Positions 1 through 5,718 of a stretch of 5,842 bases of DNA are shown here, piece by piece (the stretch's first letter is position 1; each line of letters starts with the position of its first letter). Origin of the DNA: Methylococcales bacterium (GTDB lineage: Bacteria > Pseudomonadota > Gammaproteobacteria > Methylococcales > Methylomonadaceae); NCBI GenBank assembly GCA_009692395.1, contig SHZG01000153.1, positions 1 through 5,842 of the forward strand, given 5' to 3'. Under the pieces are notes generated by a model. The model did not search any database, had not been told where the DNA came from, and saw only the letters and a program-made list of their open reading frames with translations. A program made the position numbers and the translations under genes.

Positions 1-85
1 GTGGCTCTCCCGTTGCATTGCGTCCTGACTTGCCAATCTGGTTACTTTTACAGAATGGACAGGTGATTTCTTGGTAGCAGCTCAT
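1..85 (-). CDS. IS1-family transposase, N-terminal fragment (partial at window edge)
   Basis: The minus-strand frame from the ATG at 85-83 reads MSCYQEITCPFCKSNQIGKS, then GRNATGEP, and runs off the window after 28 codons. IS1 InsA-type transposases begin like this: a short lead, a CPxC pair (C9 and C12 here) that is the first half of a zinc finger, a basic G-K-S/G-R stretch, and then a G-x-Q-R/K-Y segment that would follow just past the edge. The domain binds the element's terminal repeats. No clear Shine-Dalgarno sequence precedes the ATG (CTAAAAGACCTT), which is common for IS1 elements. The fragment cannot show whether this copy uses the classical InsA/InsB frameshift or a single reading frame, or whether it is intact. 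Confidence 0.8.
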   Translation of the reverse strand, partial: MSCYQEITCPFCKSNQIGKSGRNATGEP

Positions 86-133
86 AAGGTCTTTTAGGTA
101 AGTGTGATTTTATTCTGCCCGTGATTTTAATCT

Positions 134-158
134 ATCATCACAGATGTAATCCACTACC
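134..158 (-). repeat. Terminal inverted repeat of the left IS1-like element (transposase 5' side)
   Basis: Read from the outside in on the minus strand, this end starts GGTAGTGGATTACATCTGTG. The end of the right-hand element at 5694 starts GGTAGTGGGTTAAATCTGTA. Over 25 bases the two agree at 21 positions, the differences being at bases 9, 13, 20 and 23. IS1 termini characteristically start GGTxxTG. The outer edge at 158 defines the junction with host DNA. Confidence 0.85.
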
Positions 159-196
159 ATCAATTGAATCAAATCAACAATGCTTTAATAAAACAT

Positions 197-201
197 GAGG
201 T
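197..201 (+). promoter_or_regulatory. Shine-Dalgarno sequence that fixes the DUF29 start
   Basis: GAGGT lies four bases before the ATG at 206. It favours that ATG over the in-frame TTG at 164, which has no ribosome binding site and would add 14 residues not seen at the start of DUF29 proteins. It also shows that the gene once had a working translation start. Confidence 0.6.
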
Positions 202-205
202 AAAC

Positions 206-634
206 ATGATTAGTTACGATAAGGATTTTTATAGCTGGACGCAAGAACAAGCCAGTTTATTAAAAAGTGGGCAATTAAACAGCCTAGATATTCCACATTT
301 AACTGAGGAAATTGAAGCAATGGGACGTAGTGAAAAACGCGAGCTGGAAAGTCGTTTAACAGTTGTGTTGTTGCATCTTTTGAAATGGAGGTATCAGGAA
401 GTAAGACGTAGCGGAAGTTGGCAATGAACCATTGATGAACAGCGGATTAAATTTGAGGACGTGTTAGAAGAAAACCCCAGTTTAACACCGTACTTGGACG
501 ACATTTGAAAACGGGCTTATCGACTCGAGATTATTCAAGCATCCAGAGAAACCAACATTAGCAAAAGTGTTTTTCCTGTCAGTTGCCCATGGGAATTAAG
601 CGAACTTATCGAGGAAGATTACTACCCTGACTAA
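206..634 (+). pseudogene. DUF29 family protein, disrupted by two in-frame TGA codons
   Basis: The frame from ATG 206 reads as an almost complete DUF29 protein: MISYDKDFYSWTQEQASLL at the start, then an IEAMGRSEKRELESRL segment, LLHLLKWRYQ, and RRSGSWQ. TGA at 425-427 stops it there. The same frame continues with TIDEQRIKFEDVLEENPSL, meets a second TGA at 506-508, and goes on through KRAYRLEIIQASRET and SVFPVSCPWELSELIEEDYY to a TAA at 632-634. All of this matches the family's usual order, including the closing CPW-x-L-x-x-L block and the usual total of about 140 residues. There is no frameshift, only two nonsense codons. The next gene ends on TGA, so reading TGA as an amino acid is unlikely. 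DUF29 has no established function; it is common, often in many copies, in cyanobacteria and some proteobacteria. The left IS1-like element ends 47 bases before the start and has probably removed the native promoter. If translated, an 73-residue N-terminal fragment would result. Confidence 0.85.
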
Positions 635-646
635 TACGCCAATCAG

Positions 647-940
647 TTGAAAATAACCAAAACAAAAAGCATCTGGTTTGTCTATTTGCTGGAATGTCGA
701 AATGGTAAAATTTACACGGGGATTACGACCGATGTTGATGCGCGATTTAATAAACATTGTGCGGGTAAAGGGGCTAAATGTACTAAGATGAATCCACCTT
801 CTCATATAATGGCGAGTAAACCCTGTGGTAATCGCTCCGAAGCAAGTAAACTGGAATACCAGATTAAACAGCTGACTCCCGCCAAAAAACGGGCGTTGGG
901 TGTAAGTTGGCATGACATAATCAAGGATAAATCAGAATGA
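647..940 (+). CDS. GIY-YIG nuclease-fold protein, YhbQ/UPF0213-like
   Basis: This 97-residue protein is a single GIY-YIG domain of the YhbQ (UPF0213) type. It has WFVYLLEC (residues 10-17), IYTGITTDVDARFNKH (22-37) and a GKGAKCTK stretch (40-47), then a GNRSEASKLEYQIKQLT helix (61-77) as in YhbQ. The likely active-site residues are all present: Tyr13, Tyr23, Arg33 and Glu70. Family members are small nucleic-acid-binding or nuclease proteins. For E. coli YhbQ the cellular role is not firmly known, so a DNA repair or processing role here is inference. The start is TTG at 647. It is the only credible one: the frame is closed by the TAA at 632 and the next in-frame ATG is at 787, past both tyrosine motifs. 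No good Shine-Dalgarno sequence precedes it. Its last codons overlap the next gene by ATGA, suggesting translational coupling in a group ending with recB. Confidence 0.85.
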   Translation: MKITKTKSIWFVYLLECRNGKIYTGITTDVDARFNKHCAGKGAKCTKMNPPSHIMASKPCGNRSEASKLEYQIKQLTPAKKRALGVSWHDIIKDKSE

Positions 941-1260
941 AGTTAAAAGAAAAAGACGTTGAAGTGGGCTATTTATATTTGACTGGTGCCAAGCAATATC
1001 GGGCTGTGCTGGCAATGAAAGGTGAATTTATCATTTACGCGCCCAGTTTGGAAGGCACTGCTCCGTTAAAGCTGAATGCGCTGATAATGCCTTTTGATAA
1101 CCAGCCTTTTAAGAAATGCCGTATCGTGACTTTTGCTAAAAAGGATTATCAAGCGTTTGATTTCAATGGATCTGAGGCTATTAAACATAAACTGGCTGAA
1201 TCTCCGTTAGCAGACATAACCGCACAATGTAATGCTAAATCTGCAATTGCTGCTTTGTAA
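937..1260 (+). CDS. Hypothetical protein, 107 residues, between the GIY-YIG gene and recB
   Basis: I do not recognise this protein. It begins MKLKEKDVEVGYLYLTGAKQ and continues with alternating short hydrophobic stretches (YRAVLAMKGEFIIYAPSL, NALIMPFDNQPF, CRIVTFAKKDYQAF), which suggests a small, mainly beta-stranded soluble domain, then a helical, alanine-rich end (EAIKHKLAESPLADI). There is no signal peptide, membrane segment or metal-binding cluster. The reading frame is probably real: it starts on an ATGA overlap with the GIY-YIG gene, has AAGGA at 923-927 nine bases before the ATG, and ends only 27 bases before recB. Codon use resembles its neighbours. The position between two DNA-processing genes hints at a related role or at simple co-expression, but the sequence does not show which. 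The GYLYLTGAKQYRAVL opening recalls small domains that handle a tyrosine/arginine-rich nucleic-acid or peptide surface, but I cannot support that beyond resemblance. Confidence 0.7.
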   Translation: MKLKEKDVEVGYLYLTGAKQYRAVLAMKGEFIIYAPSLEGTAPLKLNALIMPFDNQPFKKCRIVTFAKKDYQAFDFNGSEAIKHKLAESPLADITAQCNAKSAIAAL

Positions 1261-1287
1261 CCATTCTACCACTCATAACAACTCACC

Positions 1288-4200
1288 ATGCACATTAATT
1301 ATTTCGACGCGGCGCACACTGAATTATTGCAAGGGATTAATCTGATAGAAGCCAGTGCGGGGACTGGTAAAACCTTCGCTATTGCTATGTTGGTGTTGCG
1401 CTTTGTGGTGGAACAAGACATTGCTATCGAAAAAATATTGGTGGTGACGTTTACTAAGGCGGCGACTGAAGAATTAAGGGATAGGGTGCGTAGTCGCTTG
1501 GCAATGGCGAAACGGATTCTGGAGTCGTTGGAAGCGGCGAATGAGGATGAAGAGACGGTGTTGGTGTGGTTGGAACAACTTGAACTTGAACCTGAGGTTA
1601 TTAAGCAACGTTTAGAGCTGGCGTTATTGAACATTGACCAAGCCAGTATTTTTACCATTCACAGTTTTTGTCAACGGGTGTTGCGTGAACATGCGCTGGA
1701 AAGTGGGCAGTTATTTGATGCCGAATTGACGGATGATTTAGCCAGTATTACACAAGCCTGCGTGGATGATTTTTGGCGGGAGCAGATTTATAGTCGCACA
1801 CAATGGCAAGTCGCGGTGTTGACGGCGCATTACAACACGCCCGATGCCTTGCTTGCCAGTATTCAGGTGGTTGCCGATCATGTCACGGTGTATCCAAGTT
1901 ATGAAAATTTAGACGACGCGCTGCACACGTTAGAAAGCGCGGTGAATCAGGCAAACACTGAGTTAGATAATTATGCCGTCGCGATACGCGCCAGTTTTGC
2001 CGATGATAAATTTAATGCTAGTTATCGCAGTGCATTTGAGGAAGGCTATCCATTATTAGCCGCGTGGTTACAGGGAGGTAGTACGCAAATTCCTACGGCT
2101 GATAGTTTGGCATTGTTGACGGGTGATGGTTTATTAGCGGGTTTGAATGGGAATCAATTCAGAGCCAACAAAAGCGAAACAGCGGCAGACCGTAAAGCGA
2201 ATTATGTCGCCAGTTTGGATATTAATCCCACGCCATTTGAACAACTCGCCGACGCAGTACAACACGTCACCTTAATATTGCGCCGCACGTTATTGGAAAC
2301 GCTACGCACCCAACTCGACAAACGCCTACAACAGTTGAATTTATTATCCTTGGATAATTTAATCACCCGCTTAGCAGACGCATTAACAGGCGATAAAGCC
2401 GAGTTACTGACCATGGAATTGCGCGTGCGTTTTACTGCGGCGTTAATTGATGAATTTCAAGATACCGATGACAGTCAGTGGGGTATTTTTTCCACGGTGT
2501 TTGCATCAGATAGTCATTTTTTATATTTAATCGGTGATCCTAAACAGGCGATTTATAAATTCCGTGGCGCGGATATTTATTCTTATCTTGCCGCTCGTAA
2601 GCAAGCGGATTATGAATTTAGTTTAGGCAAAAATTGGCGATCACATCCGCAGTTAGTCAATGCGGTGAACGCGCTTTTTCAACGACAAGACCCGTTTTTA
2701 TTACCCGAATTAACCTTTCACCCTGTTGCACCTGCTAAATCCGCTGCCGATGGTGAACTCTGGAGTTCAAACCTAGGTGTGAACTCCGAAGCGGTTACAC
2801 CGATGGTGTTATGGCAGTTGCCAGCTAGTAATGAGAATACAGGTTATTGGGGCAAAAAAGATGCCGAGCAGGAAATTTGTATTGCAGTGTGTAATGAAAT
2901 CGTTACGTTGCTTAATCAACCCTACCAATTGCGTTCTAATAAATCAGAAAATACGCCTGTACAACCCAAAGACATTGCCATCTTGGTCAAAACCAACCAA
3001 CAAGCCCAAGACTATCAAGCTGCGTTGCGTGAAGTGGGCGTGCCTGCGGTGTTGAACAGTGTCGAATCTATCTTTTCCAGCCCTGAAGCCGTTGAACTGC
3101 ATACGTTATTAAATGCAGTGGCGAATCCCAGTGACAGCGGCTTACTGAAACACGCGTTGACCTTGAGCTGGTTTGCCTTGGATGGGCAGGCGTTATACGC
3201 GCTGTTTAATGATGAAACCGCGTTAGATGCGTGGATGGCGCGGTTTTCGACTTATTATCAAGCGTGGCAAAAAGTGGGTTTAATGGCAATGATGCAACAA
3301 TTGCTGACACAGGAAGCGGTGTGCTTGCATCTTGCTAAAACCAATCGCGTTGAACGGCAACTGACTAATATTTATTATGTGATTGAACTGACACACCAAG
3401 CCGCTGTGAATGACCATCTGGGTATTAACAAAACCTTGGATTGGTTGCACGCCGCGCAACACAAAAATAGTAGCTCTGAAGCCCAAAAATTGCGCCTTGA
3501 AAGTGACGAAGATGCGGTAAAAATCGTCACTATGCACAGCTCAAAAGGACTGGAATACCCGATTGTTTTCTGCCCTTTTCTGTGGCAACGTAGCGGTCGT
3601 TTACACCGCGAAAAACAATCAATCACCTGTCATGACGATGATAAAATGATTGTCGATTTAGGCTCAGAACACTTTGAAAAACACCGTGAGCAAGCCATCA
3701 TGGAAGAACTTGCGGAAGATTTACGCGTCGTTTATGTGGCGGTGACGCGTGCTAAATACCGTTGTTATCTTGCGTGGGCAAATGTGCGCACCAAAGATAA
3801 ACCTAATGATTCCGCACTGGCATGGTTATTGGGATTTGCCGACTGCGATTTTTCTCAGCAACAAACCGCATTAGAAAATCTAGCTCAGCAACACCCAAAC
3901 AGCTTTACTTATCAACTGCTAAACATCAGCAACAGCACCCACGGTAGTTATCAAAAACAGCAAAAAACCCAACCCTTACACGCCAAACAACGGCTACGGC
4001 GTTTATACACCCACTGGCAAATGAGCAGTTACACCGCGTTATCGGCATTAAGCCAACACGACGCGCCCGAATTGCCCGAAGATAAAGCGCGTGAACAAGG
4101 CGAATTATTGATACCCCGCGCCACGCTGGACGAACTTCCCAAAGGCGCACACACGGGTAACGTGGTGCATGATTTACTGGAAAATCATACGTTCAGTGAT

Positions 4201-4818
4201 TTAGCACAGCGCAAAGACATCAGCGGCGCACGCGATAAAGCCTGTCAGCGTTACAGTTTAAAACTTGATAAGCCTGAATTACTCGAGGAACTGTTAGAAA
4301 ACGTGGTCAAAACGCCGCTATTTACGACTGACACCGATGCTTGTCTCATGAATGTAGCAGAAGCGCAGTGCTTAAAAGAAATGCCGTTTTATTTAGCCGT
4401 GCAGGACATGGATGCTCAACAAATCAATAAAATTTTACAGGATACGCCTGCGTATCAAGCGTTAAGCAGTAAGGCGTTATGCGGTTATTTAACAGGCTTT
4501 ATTGATTTAATTTGTGAATATGACGGGCGTTATTATGTGATAGATTATAAAACTAATTATTTAACTGACTATAATGAAGCTAACTTAACAGTAGCCATGC
4601 GTGAACATAACTACGGTTTGCAATACTGGATTTATACCGTGGTATTACACCGTTATTTACAAAACCGTTTGCCTAATTATAATTATGAATATCACTTTGG
4701 CGGTGTGCGGTATTTATTCGTGCGCGGTATGCAGCCTGATGTGGCAATGAGCGGCGTGTATCAAGATAAACCTGATTATCAGCGGATTAATCAATTGGTG
4801 GCGTTGTTTGGGGTGTAA
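1288..4818 (+). CDS. recB: Exodeoxyribonuclease V (RecBCD) subunit beta, RecB
   Basis: RecB is the 3'-5' helicase and only nuclease subunit of RecBCD, which resects double-strand breaks, responds to Chi and loads RecA. This copy has 1176 residues, against about 1180 in E. coli. All superfamily 1 helicase motifs are in order: Walker A ASAGTGKT (22-29), Ia VTFTKAATEEL (53-63), TIHSFC (123-128), II DEFQDTD (388-394), III GDPKQAIYKFRGAD (416-429), IV NWRSHPQL (449-456), V VTMHSSKGLEYPIVF (747-761) and VI VVYVAVTRAKYR (814-825). The C-terminal nuclease domain is also intact: His961 (GNVVHDLLE), Glu1031 (KEMPFYL), Asp1073 (TGFIDLI), Asp1086 and Lys1088 (IDYKTN), with the LQYWIYTVVLHRY helix (1111-1123) and HFGGVRYLFVRG (1136-1147). 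These match E. coli H956, E1020, D1067, D1080 and K1082. The ATG is correct by alignment, about 20 residues before Walker A, although no clear Shine-Dalgarno sequence precedes it (ATAACAACTCACC). Unusually, neither recC nor recD is adjacent: upstream is the small unknown gene, downstream a repeat and a globin gene. Confidence 0.97.
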   Translation: MHINYFDAAHTELLQGINLIEASAGTGKTFAIAMLVLRFVVEQDIAIEKILVVTFTKAATEELRDRVRSRLAMAKRILESLEAANEDEETVLVWLEQLELEPEVIKQRLELALLNIDQASIFTIHSFCQRVLREHALESGQLFDAELTDDLASITQACVDDFWREQIYSRTQWQVAVLTAHYNTPDALLASIQVVADHVTVYPSYENLDDALHTLESAVNQANTELDNYAVAIRASFADDKFNASYRSAFEEGYPLLAAWLQGGSTQIPTADSLALLTGDGLLAGLNGNQFRANKSETAADRKANYVASLDINPTPFEQLADAVQHVTLILRRTLLETLRTQLDKRLQQLNLLSLDNLITRLADALTGDKAELLTMELRVRFTAALIDEFQDTDDSQWGIFSTVFASDSHFLYLIGDPKQAIYKFRGADIYSYLAARKQADYEFSLGKNWRSHPQLVNAVNALFQRQDPFLLPELTFHPVAPAKSAADGELWSSNLGVNSEAVTPMVLWQLPASNENTGYWGKKDAEQEICIAVCNEIVTLLNQPYQLRSNKSENTPVQPKDIAILVKTNQQAQDYQAALREVGVPAVLNSVESIFSSPEAVELHTLLNAVANPSDSGLLKHALTLSWFALDGQALYALFNDETALDAWMARFSTYYQAWQKVGLMAMMQQLLTQEAVCLHLAKTNRVERQLTNIYYVIELTHQAAVNDHLGINKTLDWLHAAQHKNSSSEAQKLRLESDEDAVKIVTMHSSKGLEYPIVFCPFLWQRSGRLHREKQSITCHDDDKMIVDLGSEHFEKHREQAIMEELAEDLRVVYVAVTRAKYRCYLAWANVRTKDKPNDSALAWLLGFADCDFSQQQTALENLAQQHPNSFTYQLLNISNSTHGSYQKQQKTQPLHAKQRLRRLYTHWQMSSYTALSALSQHDAPELPEDKAREQGELLIPRATLDELPKGAHTGNVVHDLLENHTFSDLAQRKDISGARDKACQRYSLKLDKPELLEELLENVVKTPLFTTDTDACLMNVAEAQCLKEMPFYLAVQDMDAQQINKILQDTPAYQALSSKALCGYLTGFIDLICEYDGRYYVIDYKTNYLTDYNEANLTVAMREHNYGLQYWIYTVVLHRYLQNRLPNYNYEYHFGGVRYLFVRGMQPDVAMSGVYQDKPDYQRINQLVALFGV

Positions 4819-4868
4819 GATAAGCCTTGAAAAATACTGAATAATTGATGCTACACAAGAACATTTTT

Positions 4869-4996
4869 GTCCACGAAAGACACGAACAGCACGAAAAAGA
4901 CTAAAAAAATCATCATATATATGACTTGACGCTTGGACAAAACACATTAGCTTTAATTTTTTCGTGTCTTTCGTGTCTTTCGTGCTTTTCGTGGAC
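4869..4996. repeat. Large imperfect inverted repeat made of a CACGAAA-type 9-base unit
   Basis: This lies in the 269-base spacer between recB and the globin gene, which otherwise holds no gene I can see. The left arm (4869-4910) starts GTCCACGAAAGACACGAA; the right arm (4956-4996) is its reverse complement with about nine mismatches. The outermost ten bases are perfect (GTCCACGAAA at 4869-4878, TTTCGTGGAC at 4987-4996), and so are the innermost seven (AAAAAAT at 4904-4910, ATTTTTT at 4956-4962). Each arm is three to four copies of a roughly 9-base unit of the form GACACGAAA or AGCACGAAA. The 45-base loop contains a perfect 12-base palindrome, TCATATATATGA (4913-4924). Repeats of this CACGAAAGACACGAAA kind are, from my knowledge, scattered between genes in many environmental bacteria; function is unknown. 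A transcript would fold into a long hairpin, which could act in transcription ending or RNA stability, but it lacks the GC-rich stem and T-run of a standard terminator. It could be a small non-autonomous mobile element. Confidence 0.8.
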
Positions 4997-5087
4997 TATG
5001 GCTCTTTCATGCGTAACATCAGTGAATATATTTCTATAAAAACCAACTTAACTACTTTTCTTCATTCACAAAAATTACACTGCTGTC

Positions 5088-5714
5088 ATGGAAGTAAACC
5101 CTGCCCTAGTTACAACTAAAAACCGCTTATTAGTCAAACTCTGCATTGGCGAAATAAGCCCACATATTGATAGTTTTTCACAGCTGTTTTACCAAGAATT
5201 ATTTCGCCTCGATATTCATTTAAAGACGGTTTTTTCAGGTAATGTGGTGTTTTTAAATCGCAAATTTATTAGTATGTTGGCGACGTTTAAAAATGTTAAA
5301 CATTTAGAAGCCATCGAAGAATCGGTAGAAAAAATGGGGGAACGCCATGCCTTACAATATGGCGCACAAATCAAACATTTTCCGACGTTAAAACAAGCTC
5401 TGTTATTTGCGTTAAAGAAAAAACTAGGCGAGCGTTTTCATGCTGAACTAGAAGCGGTGTGGAATGAAGTGTTTGATGATGTTGCCGCAATCATGGAACG
5501 GGCAATGGCAAGGATTGACCCTGAAAAAATCCGCCAAATCATACCCGACAAGATAAACTGTGATGTGGGTTTATACGAGGAAGTCGGTGGTGAAGCGATT
5601 ATTCATCGAGTTCACCAACGTTTTTATGATGCGATATTTGATGAACCGTGGCTGGAAAAATTCTTTTACGGCAAATCAAAAGAAGTATTAGTAGGTAGTG
5701 GGTTAAATCTGTAA
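5088..5714 (+). CDS. Globin fused to a truncated-hemoglobin domain, interrupted by the IS1-like insertion
   Basis: Residues about 10-140 are a complete globin of the flavohemoglobin/single-domain type: a B-helix FSQLFYQELFRLD with Tyr35, the CD-corner Phe49 (KTVFSG), the proximal haem ligand His87 in MGERHALQYGAQIKHF (83-98), and a closing helix with Trp125 (AVWNEVFDDVAAIM). Such globins bind oxygen and nitric oxide and often detoxify NO. After a short linker (about 141-158), residues 160-202 read as the start of a truncated hemoglobin: VGLYEEVGGEAIIHRVHQRF, YDAIFDEPWLEKFF, then the start of the E helix. The protein then ends with GSGLNL, encoded inside the IS terminus at 5694-5714. The second domain thus lacks its E to H helices and its proximal His. 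The first domain could still fold and bind haem. No FAD- or NAD-binding reductase domain is present. The ATG at 5088 fits globin starts, but no Shine-Dalgarno sequence or convincing promoter precedes it. I am confident of both domain types; the activity of the truncated product is unknown. Confidence 0.85.
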   Translation: MEVNPALVTTKNRLLVKLCIGEISPHIDSFSQLFYQELFRLDIHLKTVFSGNVVFLNRKFISMLATFKNVKHLEAIEESVEKMGERHALQYGAQIKHFPTLKQALLFALKKKLGERFHAELEAVWNEVFDDVAAIMERAMARIDPEKIRQIIPDKINCDVGLYEEVGGEAIIHRVHQRFYDAIFDEPWLEKFFYGKSKEVLVGSGLNL

Positions 5715-5718
5715 TTAT
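5694..5718 (+). repeat. Terminal inverted repeat of the right IS1-like element (transposase 3' side)
   Basis: It begins GGTAGTGGGTTAAATCTGTA and matches the left element's terminus (134-158, read on the minus strand) at 21 of 25 positions. It is bifunctional coding sequence: in the plus strand it gives the last six codons and stop of the interrupted globin gene, and on the minus strand it contains the stop codon of the transposase (TAA, read from 5717 to 5715). Confidence 0.85.

Larger units (their letters stand above)
1..158 (-). mobile_element. IS1-family insertion sequence, 5' part (left copy)
   Basis: This is the start of an IS1-family element read on the minus strand; the rest lies beyond the left edge. 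Two things show it. The outer end at 134-158 is a terminal inverted repeat that matches the end of the element at the right of the window. Inside it, from 85 down to 1, is the start of an IS1-type transposase. About 48 bases separate the inner edge of the repeat from the transposase ATG, as expected for the promoter-leader part of such elements. The family is inferred from the protein; the exact member cannot be named from this fragment. The flanking host sequence begins at 159 (ATCAATTGA...); its target-site duplicate would lie outside the window. Confidence 0.85.

Noticed and set aside
164..191. Possible promoter TTGAAT (164-169) with TTTAAT (184-189)
   Set aside because: The spacing is only 14 bases and shifting the -10 to normal spacing leaves a poor match.
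164..205. In-frame TTG at 164 as the DUF29 start
   Set aside because: It has no ribosome binding site, adds 14 residues not typical of the family and begins only five bases from the IS edge; ATG 206 has GAGGT four bases upstream.
425..508. TGA read as an amino acid (alternative genetic code or recoding)
   Set aside because: The GIY-YIG gene ends on TGA right at the overlap with the next start, and no other gene in the window contains in-frame TGA; two nonsense mutations explain it more simply.
596..913. Minus-strand open frame opposite the GIY-YIG gene
   Set aside because: It lies antisense to a clearly recognisable protein, shows no family features, and is a by-product of the coding strand.
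2152..2955. Similar short stretches inside RecB (RANKSET at 292-298 and RSNKSEN at 549-555) as a possible inserted repeat
   Set aside because: The similarity covers only about seven residues, the DNA differs, and both fall in variable regions of RecB; chance is sufficient.
1299..4150. Several open frames of 70-119 codons inside recB on both strands
   Set aside because: All overlap the continuous RecB frame, have unnatural compositions and carry no recognisable motifs.
4816..4868. A rho-independent terminator directly after recB
   Set aside because: No GC-rich hairpin followed by a T-run is present in this stretch.
4714..4947. Minus-strand open frame over the recB end and the inverted repeat
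   Set aside because: It is made of recB antisense and repeat sequence; peptides like this are typical false genes over CACGAAA-type repeats.
5004..5040. Possible promoter for the globin gene (TATATT at 5027-5032 or TATAAA at 5035-5040)
   Set aside because: The spacer is AT-rich, so such hexamers are expected by chance, and no acceptable -35 element stands at the right distance. No FNR or NO-regulator palindrome was seen.
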